A DNA stretch of 64,000 nt from Heterobasidion occidentale (taxonomy: Eukaryota; Basidiomycota; Agaricomycetes; Russulales; Bondarzewiaceae), in assembly GCA_039111635.1 (NCBI GenBank), contig JBCAQO010000001.1, positions 868,001 through 932,000 on the forward strand, written 5' to 3'. The notes below the pieces were generated by a model, which worked only from the letters and a program-made list of their open reading frames with translations, was not told where the DNA came from and ran no database searches. Position numbers and translations under genes: made by a program. Of the stretch, positions 9,157 to 20,842 are shown piece by piece; the stretch's first letter is position 1; every line of letters begins with the position of its first letter.

Positions 9157-11477
9157 ATGACGGTCCACGGCTCTTCGCTCTCTGAGTCTGCTGGTGGTGC
9201 TCGAGCGCCTCCTCTCGGCGCCGGCGACGGCGCCCTGCCCCTGCCCCTGCCCCTGCCCCTGCACACGTCTCCGCGGGCCAGCGCATCGAGGATGGCGCGG
9301 TGGTCTCGGAGGCTGCGGCGGTCGGGGATGGTCGTCGTAAACCATGCGGTGAAGCACACCGGGGTCGGGATTGTGTGCGCCGTCGCGTACTTTGACCCGT
9401 GGGTTTTTCCTTCCCCGTCGCCCCTAGACCTCCTATCTCACGTCGGACATGCTTGGTTCTCCGGTTGTGTCTTCGCGCTGATCAACGACACCACAGGGGA
9501 AACTGGGGAGTGGACCTGCAGGCCGGGTCGCAGTACGGCTACAAGCTGCTGTTCGTGGTGCTGCTGTCTGGGATCTTCGCCGTGTTCTTGCAGGTGGGCG
9601 CGTTCCCAAGCGGCACGACGTACGGCCGACGGCTGACAGACGGCGCGGATCGGTTGACAGAGCCTTGCGAGCAAACTGGGCGTGGTGACCGGACTCGGTG
9701 CGTCTTCTCTTGCGGCGACACGCATGCGCCGGTGACACTTGCACGTCCGATGGGCTGCGCACGCAGATCTCGCCTCGCACTGTCGGCTGCTGCTGCACGA
9801 CCGGCCGAGGCACACACGCCTCGTGCGGTGGGGAGCGCTCTACCCGCTCTACGTCCTGTCCGAGGTGGGCATCGTCGCAACAGACCTCGCAGAGCTTCTG
9901 GGCTCCGCCATCGCCCTCTGCATGCTCTTCCCCACCCTTCCGCTCTGGGCCGGCGTCCTGCTCACCTCGGCGGACGTCCTCGTCATCCTCGCCCTCGGCG
10001 ACCCCCTCCGCGGGCGCCCCGTCAAGATGTTCGAGCTGCTCATCGCCGTCCTCGTGCGTCTCCTTGTTCCGGCCCCTTCCGCGGTCGTCCCGCTCACTCG
10101 GGGCCTTCGATTTGCAGGTGATCGCCGTCTTGGTCTGCATGTGCATCATCATCTCCCAGGTCAACGTCGTCTGGGTCCAGGCCTTCGAAGGCTACCTCCC
10201 CTCCAAGACCGTCTTCCAATCCGGCGCACTCTACACTTGTAAGCCCCCCCCCACGACAGCAGTGGTCCCCGCTCACGCCCTATTTTTAGCCGTGGGCATC
10301 CTCGGCGCCACCGTCATGCCGCACAGTCTCTTTCTCGGCTCGGCCCTTGCCACACAAGACCGCGTCTCGCCCAATCCAGGCAAACTCGCAGACTCGGACG
10401 TCTCCTCCTCCTCGACCTCCGAAAAGCAATCCGGCTCTTTCCGTCGCCTCTCCCCCCGCTCCATCTGGCGCGCGGTCGCCGCCCGGTTCCGCACTTCCTC
10501 GCCTCGATCGACCGGCCCCGAGCCCAAGAACCACGCTGAGCGCGAAAACCACCCGCTGTCGTTCGTCCGCGCGCACCTGTACCACGGCATAGCCGACATC
10601 GTCATCAGCTTGCTGGGCTTCGCGGTCATGATCAACTCGCTGTCCGTCTTCCATCCATAACTCCGACGTCCGTCCGATCGAAGCTGATCTAGCGCATCTT
10701 CTAGCATCCTCATCCTCGCCTCGGCTGTCTTTTACTACGGCCCCGAGAGGTCCGATGGATCAGAAAACCCTGCAAGCTTGTTCGACGCGCACGATCTCAT
10801 CAAGCAGACCGTGGGGAACGGTAAGTCCTCCAACCGCGGACCTGTCGCAGCCGCTGCATGTTGATCCTCTTCGTTGGCCCAGGCGCCGCAATCATGTTCG
10901 CCCTCGCGCTCCTTTGCGCCGGTCAAAGTTCCTCTATCATCGCCACCGTCGCCGGCCAAAACGTCTCCGAGGGCTTCATTCGCTGGCGCACCTCCGTGAG
11001 CGCCCATCTCGTCTGCATCGTTTCTGAAGCGGTATTCATTCCGCCCGTCTACAGCCTGTTCTCCGTCGGATCTACACCCGTCTTCTCGGCCTCATTCCTT
11101 CGATGGCTGTGGCCATCGCGGTCGGCCGCTCCGGCATCAACACCCTCCTGGTCCTCTCGCAGGTCGTGCTCGCCATCGTGCTTCCGTTCATCGTCTTCCC
11201 CTCGTCTGGCTCACCTCCGCGCGCGCGGTCATGAGCGTCCGGAGCGACGAACCGCGGCGCTGCCCGAGGAGGACGACAAGGCCACCGCACCACCACCACC
11301 ACCACCACAACGGACGGCTCGTGCGAGGGCGACGCGGGCGACCTCGAGGGCGCGCGCGACGCGATGGTCGACTTTAGCAACGGGTGGATCGTCGCGGGCG
11401 TCGGCTACGGCATCTGGCTGATCGTCGTCGTCGCGAACGTGTACGTGCTCGTCGAGCTGATGCTCGGCAACGACTAG
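9157..11477 (+). CDS. NRAMP family divalent metal (Mn/Fe) transporter
   Basis: Nine exons are readable: 9157-9398, 9497-9593, 9661-9697, 9767-10053, 10118-10238, 10290-10641, 10705-10820, 10883-10995 and 11055-11477. The diagnostic DPGNW of helix 1 is formed across the first intron (DP|GNWGVD). The metal-site segment TVMPHSLFLGSA of helix 6 and the conserved GQNVSEGFIRWRTS segment are present, and the C-terminal helix reads GYGIWLIVVVANVYVL. The family moves Mn2+ or Fe2+ with protons across plasma or endosomal membranes. The frame is lost by one base in the C-run at 11198-11201 (IVFP then LVWLTSARAVM) and again in the His/Thr/Pro codon repeat at about 11250-11330, before resuming as DAMVDFSNGWIVAG to the stop. 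The ATG at 9157 or 9291 could be the start. Confidence 0.9.
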
Positions 11478-11790
11478 GGCTCGCGTCTCCGGGCACACTT
11501 TTTTGACCATCAGAGGTCAGTAGCTTGCTCACGCGGGAGCGCGTGTCATTTTTGGTTTTGAGAGGAGGAGGAGGCAGCCGAGTCGCATCTGTCAGTCGTC
11601 GCATAGCTATCGTTTTGAAATGTATCTCTCTAGTTTTGGTTCACGCGTCTTACTCGGTGCAATGTATTAACAACGCTTCGGGCTTTTTTCGAGACGACAG
11701 ACAGACAGAGCCGTCGGGATGAGATTGCGGTGCTGTGAGAGGCAGGTATGCAAAGGTACATGTGAGAATGCGGAGCAGGCGACGTGCGTT
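11478..11790. other. Intergenic, convergent 3' ends
   Basis: This is the space between the 3' ends of the NRAMP gene (+) and UTP14 (-). No gene is seen. Confidence 0.6.
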
Positions 11791-14700
11791 TTAGAAGAGC
11801 TTTTCGAGCGGGTTGATGACCGTCCCCATCTATCGAGCAGCGAAAAAACGTCAGTAGCCGCCGCGGTTCAATGAACGACCACGCCGCACCTTTTTCGTGA
11901 CCCTCGGCACGGTCGCGCGCTGGAACCCGGCGCGCGTGTTCCACTCGACGCCGAGCGGCGTCTCGAGGCTGCGCGCGTACTGCGCCGCGCTCGTGTACGG
12001 GTACGGCAGGTCCTTCACCGCGTACTTGGCCGCCTTCTTGTCGCGCCGCTCCGAGATGACGACGTGCGCCTTGCCGTGGTCCGCGCGCGCGGCGGGCGCG
12101 ACGCCCGCGAGCCGCTTGAGCTGGTGCGCGTGCGGTGCGCGCTTGCGGGCGCCGTGGCCGCCCCAGGCGCCCTGCAGAGGAGGACGGTGAGCTGTGTGTG
12201 CGGAAGAGAAGACAATGGGGGAAGGGGGGCGTACCCAGCCGGGGAGCGTCGTGTCGACGGTCTTGGGCGCGTCCGCCTGGATCTCGCGGCGCTTCATCTC
12301 TGCGAACTCCTGTGTGCGGGGTGAGCGTTTCGATTCTCGACTGTGAAGAAAGAAAGGGGGCCGGCGTGCGTACCTGGACGACGTTGTCGCCCGCGAACGC
12401 GAGCGCCACGAGGTCCCGCTGCTGGAACGCCTTGACGCCGCTCGCGGGGGCCGTGCCCACGCCCTTGCCCTTGCCCTTGCGGTCCAGAGCGCGCTCCTGC
12501 TCCTCCACCTCGCTGTTCGCGTCCGAGTCGTCCTCGGCCGCAGCGAAAGACGCACCGTTCGTCGCCTTCTCCTTCGCCTTCGTCTTGGCGTACTCGCCCG
12601 TGCCCTGCGCTTCTGCGACCTGGGCGGGCCCGGCGGAGGGCCCGGCGGCCGCGAGGACATCGTCGAGCGAGATCTCGACGACGGCGTCGTCTTTCGCCTT
12701 CTCCTTCTCGTCCTCGCGGTTCTTCTGCCGCTTGCGCAGCCTGCTCTTGGACTTGTCAGCCGCCTTGCTGTCCTTGCCGACGAGCAGCTCGTTCTTCTTC
12801 GGCGCGGTCCTGCTCGGGGCGTCGTCGCGCGGGACCAGCCATGGATTGGACGGCGCGCCGGCGGAAGACGCCGTCGTCGGCAGGTTGGGGCTCGTGGTGA
12901 TGGAGATGGTGGGGGATAGTGGCGAGTGGGGATCGGCGAACGGGGGCAGATCGGTCGACTTGAGGGTCACGCTCGAGGTGTCGGAGGCGAGGGAACCGAT
13001 GGGCCGGATCGTCTGCGGGCAAAGCGCTGAGCTGGCTTCGGACGGAGACGGGGCGCGCGAGAGACGAACCTGAGTGCCGGGCCTGAACGAGAGCCGACCG
13101 CCAGTGCGCGAAACGAGGGTGCCGTCCGCGGTGGCCATCTCGCCCGCCTCGGCCTCGTCCCCGCCGAGCTCCTTTAAAAAGTCGTCGACATCCTTGTCGA
13201 CCTCCCGCTGTTCGCGCGCGGCGGCGTCTCGCATGAACTTCATGTCGAAGACGCTCTTCCCGTTGCCGCTGGTTTCTGGCTCTGGGTCGGTGCCTTTCAG
13301 CTGAGCAAGTTCGTCGAACGCGCGCGCCTTGAGGTCCTCGATGCCGATATCCTCGTCTTGATCGCTTTCGTCGTCCCCGCCCGAGGCGTCGCTGTCCTTC
13401 TCTCCCCTGATCCGTCGTCTAAGCTGCTCCCCCCTGTCCAGCATCTCGTTGATCTCTCTCCTTTGATCCTCATCCAGCTCCCCACGCCCTCTCATCGCCT
13501 TGGCCCACTTGCCGGTGTTTTTATGCCTCAGCGTCGCCCGCTCCATCGCCCGCTGCGCCTCCCGCTTCATCCGCACCTCCTCGTCATCCTCGTCGACCTC
13601 CCCGTCGATCTTCGCCGACAGCTTTTCACGCTCCTTCTTCTTGATCCGACGGTACGTTTTGCTCTTGATCTTCGCGACGCGCTTCGCTTTCGCCTCGGCA
13701 CGGAACATCAGCTCGCGCACCTTGCGCACCTCCGCCCGCCGCGCAGCGACTTCTTCCGTGGAGAGGTGGTTCATCTTGAGCTGTTCCGTCTGCGGGAGGT
13801 CCTCTTCCCGCATTTTGGCCTGCTTGAGTAGCTTGTCCACGGCGCTCTCCAGCTCTGTCGTAGGCTATACGGGGGGCGCGAGGTGAAGCTACGTCGCAGT
13901 ATAATGATGAACAGCAGAATACCCACCTTGAATTTAGCGGCGAGCTCGAGGTTTGAGGTTTTACCAGAAGGCTGGGCTTGTAATGGGAAAGACAGATGCT
14001 CGGCCTAATTGAAGATACCGCTTAATTTAGCAGTCACTACTTGTCGCTCAATGGACACTCGCCTCCTTGATGCGTTTCATTGTCTCCTTCCATTTATCTA
14101 CTTCTTCCTTCGTCTGCTCGTACGCGGCCTGACGATCCAAACGATCCTGAGTGCGCTGTGGTAGGGGCGCAGAAAGTTTGACCGCCGATTTTGACGAAGT
14201 CAGCAGCTTGACGGACTTCCTCAGATCGAGGATATTCGAGGACTGCGATGTCAAAGGCGTGAGCAGGTCGTCCAGACTCAGCCTGTTCGAGCCTATCCGC
14301 ATGTATCCTTTAGTGTTTCACGGCGCGCACGCGGACCGCCGTACATACCTGAGACTTTCGCCGCGAATTCGTTTTCTGCGCCCGCCTCTGTGCGCTCCTG
14401 TATGATCCTGCGCTTTCGTCGAGCGGGATCCCCAGAGGCTTCAGCCGCGTCGGCCTTTCTCTTCTTCCCGGTGTCCAAACCGGAGATGAAGGTACCAAGG
14501 CCCTCCAGAGCTTCTGGAGCATCCTCCTCATCTGCTGAGAGCGCAAACCCTTCTTCATCCGAACCCTCCTCCCCGTCCTCTTCATCTTCATCTTCGTCCT
14601 CGTCCTCATCCTCGTCCTCGTGACGTTCTGCGCCCTCCATAGTCTCCATCTCCTCCTTCTCGTCACCCAAATCAGGCTCTCCTCGACCATCCAAGACGTC

Positions 14701-15305
14701 CAGAATATCTATGAATTCGTCCGGGTCGCCCTCCTCCTCTTCCTCTTCCTCCTCTGAGTCGTCACTGTGTTCCGAAATTTGATCGTCTTCCATGTCGCTC
14801 CCATTATCCTCATTGAGATCCACGTCCGCAAATCGCACTCCCCTAGGCTTCTCCTGTTTCTTCACCTTCTTCTTTTGCTTTGACTACAATAACTTGACAT
14901 GAGCCGAGAGACTGAAAGTAGATGTGGTAGTAACCTTTGAATTGAATGAAAATCCAGCAAACCGCTCCTCGTCGCTCTCCTCGAATGCCGCGTCACTATC
15001 CAACTCCTCGTCGTCGTCCGGGTCAATTTTCTCGTCATCCTGGTTCTCCCCTATGAGCCTCGCCTTCAACGCCTCGCGATCGACTTCGTCGTCGACCCAT
15101 GGTCAAATTCAGCCGCCTCGTCCCTGTCCAAAGTCAGGGATACATTCTGCCTCCTGACCTTCTGCGATTGATAATCGTATACGTCGGAAAGACCTGCTGT
15201 GGTCTTGGCCTTCCGAGCATGGCGTTTCGCATAACCTGCAGCATTCGCTTTGTGAGACGCTGGTAATGGTTTCCCCGAGTGCGCGCTGCGAGCTGGTCTG
15301 GCCAT
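11791..15305 (-). CDS. UTP14: U3 snoRNP / SSU processome component UTP14
   Basis: Nine minus-strand exons are readable: 14935-15305, 14349-14883, 14063-14307, 13927-14004, 13070-13864, 12374-13012, 12235-12309, 11890-12171 and 11791-11829. The protein begins MARPARSAHSGKPLPASHK and carries YDYQSQKVRR, the acidic SDAAFEESDEERFAGF block, long Asp/Glu runs, KSKTYRRIKKKERE, the conserved NPWLVPRD, the GW|GAWGG motif across an intron, and RRDKKAAKYAVKDLPYPYT. It ends GTVINPLEKLF, as UTP14 proteins do. It acts in the nucleolus in 18S rRNA processing and activates the helicase Dhr1. The intron between KRIKEA and EHLSF needs a GC-AG donor (GAG|GCGAGT at 14062). Near 15105 one base appears missing (EFDHG then VDREALKARLIGEN). 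Confidence 0.95.
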
Positions 15306-15642
15306 GAATCAAGGGGAGTTTGTCGTCGAAGATAATTTCAAGTAGCACCGAGGTGCGGTTAGAAGTGGTGGATCTACCAAAGTCCAGCCACTCTCCGAGT
15401 TTAGGAAGTGCACGTGTGTTCCACAAACCTGCATGGCTACCGACCAATATATTTTGACTTCGGAACGCGTAACTTATTTTTTGCCCAACTCAAGATGCGT
15501 ATATGCTTCATCAAAAATACAACAGAATTGCAGAGGAAAACGAAAGAATCATGGGTTGCATGGTCGCATGGATACATGACAAGCTATCCCTATCACCCAA
15601 AACTGCACACGAACAACTCCAACCAAACCAAGAGCGAGTCGA

Positions 15643-16199
15643 CTATTTCAACTTCTTCTTGCTGCAGGTCCAGAGAAGTCAACTTCCATCACTTTTTGTT
15701 AGACGAAGAGCACTCACGGGCGGAGCTGAGAGGAGTGCCCGCATGACCTCTTGCGGCAGTTCGTGGCGCGAGGAGGAAGACGAGCGTAGCACTTCCGGCA
15801 GATCTGCTTGTCGCAGTTGTATTTGCTGGCGAGCACCTTCAGCGAGGGCTCAATGAGACCACCGCGAAGACTTTATAAACCAGTGAGAACATGAAACGAA
15901 AGTATAAAATGAACATGCACGCACCGGAGGACCAGGTGAAGAGTCGACTCCTTCTGGATGTTGTAGTCGCTCAGTGTCCGGCCATCCTCAAGCTGCTTGC
16001 CGGCGAAGATAAGGCGCTGCTGATCAGGGGGGATACTAAGAAAGATCGTAGGACATGAAGACGAGTGAAATGGGAATTCACGCATGTAGACGTACCCTTC
16101 CTTATCCTGGATCTTGGCTTTGACATTGTCGATGGTGTCAGAAGACTCCACCTCAAGGGTGATCGTCTTCCCCGTGAGGGTCTTGACGAAAATCTGCAT
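15643..16199 (-). CDS. UBI (ubiquitin-eL40): Ubiquitin-60S ribosomal protein eL40 fusion
   Basis: Exons 16096-16199, 15925-16035, 15718-15870 and 15643-15661 give exactly 128 aa, the standard length. Residues 1-76 are ubiquitin ([19 protein letters not shown] to LRLRGG). Residues 77-128 are eL40 ([20 protein letters not shown], with the four zinc-binding Cys residues, ending KKKLK). Deubiquitylases cleave after Gly-Gly, giving free ubiquitin and a large-subunit ribosomal protein. The last exon is only 19 nt. It lies tail-to-head behind UTP14, on the same strand. Confidence 0.98.
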
Positions 16200-17478
16200 T
16201 TTTGTTGTTGCTGTCGATGGTGGCGTGCTCAGTCAATCACTATCCTCACCACGATGTGGCGGAGTTTAAAATTTAAACTCTATTCGCAGTTCTGTACAGC
16301 TATAGTAACCCGACGGTGGTTACTCGGTGGTTTCTATTTCGGGAGCTTCCCTAAGTCCGCTCTCGCTTTCGTTTCCCTCGTTTGTCTAAGTTCTCCGTCT
16401 CTTTCGCTGCTATGTTTTTCCCTCATCAGTCTGCCAAGCTGTTGTTCCAGGTGAATTTGATGTAGATGGAGAGGAGGTACGTTTTTATCATCATCTGGTA
16501 TTTTTACGCGGCTTTCTTTTCCTTTGCTCCCTCTACCTGATGACACAACTTCGTATAACTCAGCTCACTTCGATGCCTTTGGCAGCATGAGACGAACGCG
16601 ATTTCTTCCTGACTTCTAATCGTCCCGACAATTCGTCTTGACATAGTTTACTAATAATCTTAACAGTGTTCACTACACTGTCCCTTCCTATCTTCAACAA
16701 CCTCACCATAACATCGTGAAGGTAGGCCTTACCTGTATTGCCATTTCTCTACCAGCGTCAGCACAGGGTAAGGCTTAGAATCACCAGGTAAGCATCATTG
16801 TTCCGTCCTCCTATTTCAAGATGTAAACCTTTTGCAAAACCTTGACGTGTTTACGCACAATGATTGTTTTCTTCGGAAATCATTCAAGTCTCTGACAATA
16901 CTGTTTCCTGTCACTTTTGTTTTCATGCAAATACTGATATTCTCGCACTTAGGTTTAGGTCGTTGTCTGTAATTTATACTGTTAATTTTATGCAAATATA
17001 TCATCTAATCCTATATGCTGTCCTAGACATTCTTCATCTCACGATGTGTGGTGTGTTGTGGACGCAGATGTGAGACCTTGAGTTTGAACTTCTGAGTTAT
17101 CTATGGCCCACAACAACCGTCAGGGCAAGAAGCACCATGAAGGGTTTACAATTGTGGGCTGTCACGACCATGCATCATGAGGTCAGCCTAATGAACGTTT
17201 GAAGTGAAGCGGTGTTGCAATCCGGGAATCCGAGCGAAACAGGCGATAACTAGTGTTTCCGGCAGGCTTCCGCGCTTCAGCTCGACTTTTCGGCGATCCC
17301 GTCACCGTAAGACGGATGGCGCTTCGGGCGAGTCTAGCCTGGCGTCGTCCGTTATCTTTCAATCGTTCTTGACTACGCTTTTGTCCCCTCTGAAGTCCTC
17401 CGTTCACTACCACGCCTCTGGGGACGTGGTTTCTGATATCTAGTCCGGCTGATATACCTAACGACTTCACGACTCGAG
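16200..17478. other. Intergenic
   Basis: This is the promoter and 5' UTR of the ubiquitin-eL40 gene on the left and of the Gfd2-like gene on the right. It is clearly more AT-rich (16600-17040) than its surroundings. No coding frame, tRNA or repeat is recognised. Confidence 0.5.
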
Positions 17479-19470
17479 ATGACAGATTTCAACTTGGTAG
17501 ACATCCGAGGATGGGAGTATGACCTCCATTCCGTATGTTGAGCTGGCGTCGAGCTGTTCAGAATGTTCTGACGCAGCGTTTGTAATGCCAGGTATATACC
17601 GCTTATATGGGATACTTCCAGCAACACAGCATTCCATGGTCAGTCTAGTGCGTTATCGTTCACGTATCACTCACGTATATATCAACGTCGTAGGTATGAC
17701 CGCACGTGGGGGCACCTGTTCAACACATTTGAGGACTTGTTGTCCTTCTCTTGGCCTGTCATCACAATCACAGATGCCCTAACAGGACGAGCGCACATCG
17801 TTACACGAATGTCCTCAATCGGAGCCTTTCTCAAAATGATCAAGACCAGGTATACAACGACTCCTGTCCGTTCCGCATTCGGACTCATTGGAAATATGTG
17901 GCCAGGTTCGGCGAGACGCTGCCCCTTGTTGACAACATGCTCAAAGTCGACGCATTCGAGACTCATCAGAGACACTCACGCACTGTCTCCGACTACGCGA
18001 CGTACAAGAAATTGCACGCTACGCTACCTGCAGCCGTTCTTGCTGCGCTCAAGGTACGCGTCAGGAACGGGGATGCACGCGCTATACAGGATATGTGGCA
18101 AAGAAAGGACAGATCTTATTTGGCTATTGATTTTGAGTGCTCGGAGAGGAACGTGTCATCTGTGCTAGAGTGGGGATATGCAGCGCTACGATGTGGTCAT
18201 CTGGACACGTGAGTTTTCGATGTAGTCGTCGTTAGAAATAAGCTCACATACCGTCAGGCTGGGAGCCTGGCCACCAGTGCCGGATGATAATTACCGGTCA
18301 GCATCTGTGTCTCTCATGATCGATACTTCCGATGCTAACTCATTTACCCTCTAGAAAAGGGCATTATATCGTTAGCGAATACGTGGACAAGATCCGAAAT
18401 CGCAACACTCCAAATTACCCTTGGCAGGTAAGTTCTGCTTCCGTCGTTCCTTGATGCACGACAACATTAATCGTCGGATTCCCTCAGTACGCAGTAAGTA
18501 GAGACCTATACATATGATCACTTGTACACTAAGTTCTTCCCGCAAGTTCGGTGAAAGTCAAGTCGTTCCCAAGGCCAAGCTGCCACAAATCATTCAGGCA
18601 GTGATCAGGTAGCATTTTCTTTGCATGTGTTTTGAGCGGAGGGGCGCTGAGACGCTGTTCTAACCATAGTAGCATGGCTAGTCCCGATTCGGAGACTTTT
18701 GTCAACAGTCTTGTCATTGTGACTCAATCAGCTACGGAAGACCTTCGTCGGATGGAAGAAATGAAAATCAGTGCGCGCATCTCCCTCAAGGCGAAACCGC
18801 TTTGAATGACTTCCGGCCCCTAGAGATACCTCACAATGTCGTGGTCCTCGACATCAACGCTTTTGAAAAATCGCTGTTTCGGGCAGGTAAAAGAGGTGTA
18901 ATGTTTGACGCGAAGACCGGCCAACCTCGTCAACCCAACTCCACCATCCCCCTTTCGAGCCTTCTTCTTTCCCTGAAACTTCCTGTTGACTACGCACTGC
19001 ACAACTCCGGGAATGACGCCTTCGCGTGCCTACTCGCCTTCCAGAAGCTCCTAGACCCAGAAGGTACTAGGGCCCCACTCTTACGGATCAGGACCACAGG
19101 CAGATCAGGGAACCTCAACCCTGCCGCTGCTTCCATGCCATTCGCTGTTGGGCTCGTGCCTATGTCCATGCCCATATTGACGCCTCCGATCATGTCGTCC
19201 CCTCTCTTACGTCCGCACTCGACTTCCCCGCATGCCCGTACGCCAGACGACTACTTCGATCGTGACGAATTGTCTGCCAACCGCTCGAGGAGGTCGGCCC
19301 AACAGCTTGCAGCCCCTTCCCCCGATGCCGGTAGTAGGTCCCTCAGGGCATCAGACACAGGGTCGCGAAGGATAAGTATGATGGTCTCGACTGCGGATGA
19401 GCAGGGAAGGATGACGCGTGTCTCTAGTGGCGAGTTCCCTGACACCAAGATGAGGAACACTCTGGGATAA
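17479..19470 (+). CDS. Gfd2/YDR514C-like RNase H-fold protein
   Basis: Ten exons splice in exact phase to 495 aa: 17479-17532, 17592-17638, 17694-17849, 17906-18208, 18258-18296, 18355-18427, 18488-18493 (6 nt), 18547-18608, 18670-18770 and 18824-19470. The start MTDFNLVDIRGWEYDLHS joins VYTAYMGYFQQHSIPW. The nuclease-like core shows a DEDD-type pattern: YLAIDFECSE (about residue 160), PHNVVVLDINAFE (about 285) and ALHNSGNDAFACLLAFQ (about 337-352). This is the arrangement of the yeast YDR514C/Gfd2 C-terminal domain, which belongs to the ribonuclease H-like superfamily. The C-terminal 100 residues are Ser/Arg-rich and probably disordered. Its substrate is unknown; yeast Gfd2 was linked genetically to the mRNA-export helicase Dbp5. 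Confidence 0.85.
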
Positions 19471-20842
19471 TATTTTTCGTTGACGTTTCTCTCATCATTG
19501 GACTCTCCTCCTTTCTTCTTTCTTCCGGACTAACACCTTCTCTTCCTTCCATCGGACCTGGCAAATGATTATGGTAATCCGCCATCCCTACGCTGATTGT
19601 CATTGTTCTTGGTTTCCGCCTCGCTTTCGTTGTCTTACTCAGCTATGTTGATGAACTATTGATGCATGTGGATCAGTACTCCATTTTCTCTGATTGGACG
19701 GGGATATCACCCACGAACGGGGCGGGGAGTCGACTAGCAGATGTCCATTCAAACAATGGGGCGTCTGTAGATTGTTAGTGATCAAGGTTTTGCATCCACT
19801 GGTGCATTTGACCGATTCTTGTTCAGCGTACGGAAATGGAAGGACTGGAAGGCTGACTCTCAAGGCCTCAAGCGTCAAGGCCTCAAGCACTCAGTACTCA
19901 GTACGCGTTTTGGTTGTCAAGCTCTGGGGTCCGCGTCAAGCGTGGCTTTTTGATTTCGAAACTGTCTCTAGGCATCACCAGCACCGTTGATGTTGTTATC
20001 ACCGGGATTGATAGAGTAATGTGACTGGCATTGGAAGCGAGAAAAGTAGACGTCACCGGATGCATTGGGCAGCATGTCACCCCTGCATTAGTGACGCGAA
20101 GTGATGGACGAGAAGAATGGGGTCCTTGGTCGTAATTGGTGGCCACATACCAGATGGACGGGCAACGATGCGCCGATATAAGGTTCGTCCCCCTGGAAGA
20201 TGCGGGGAAGCCCACTGGAAGCCCTGTCATTCGAATATGTTCAGAACTCATGACGGACACTTGACGGACCCGTGCAACCGTGCACATGTGTCCTCCGCCG
20301 GCACACGACCCAACCCGTTCAACGATTCTCCACCAGGCAGCCCGCGTGGCATGGAAAACCCCGACATGTCAAAATCGCATCAAAAGGCTCAATACGCCCG
20401 TCCCAAATTGCGAACAGGATGACATGGTTATTCAATCTGCGATTAGAAAGCTTATTAGAAGGCATATCTCATCTTTTACACGACATATCTCCGGTCCACG
20501 TCTAGCTTGCCAAGCAGAGGTCCCAAGACCTTCAACAATCAATGATTAATGATCGATGGAATTTTTGATGGATAACTTTGTGAAGTCTCTTTCTGCCTTG
20601 AGGAGCGCTTGATTGAACATGATAGCAATGAACTGAGTCGCTAGCCTTGTGAATGCACTCGATTCTGTGAACGGTTGGAAGTCCTTATGTCCGAAGAGTA
20701 AAAGGTCTGAGCGAAACACATATCAGCGTAGAATTAGCCGACGGGTGCCTCCGACCGAGTTGACAGACATACAACACAATTTATTCCTCTCTCCACGGAT
20801 GAGCATGGTTAGATCTATGCCTCTAAGATGTTTCCAACCATC
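19471..20842. other. Intergenic, convergent 3' ends
   Basis: This stretch of 1.4 kb lies between the 3' ends of the Gfd2-like gene (+) and the aldo/keto reductase gene (-). It has a pyrimidine-rich 3' UTR to about 19640 and a short internal repeat of CAAGGCCTCAAG at 19859-19890. No gene is recognised. Confidence 0.5.

Noticed and set aside
8910..9359. Minus-strand 149-codon open frame overlapping the first NRAMP exon
   Set aside because: It is the antisense of a GC-rich coding exon; it lacks splice sites and domain content of its own.
18050..18062. GTACGCGTCAG considered as a mini-intron in the Gfd2-like gene
   Set aside because: Only 11 nt, far too short, and the sequence reads through in frame.
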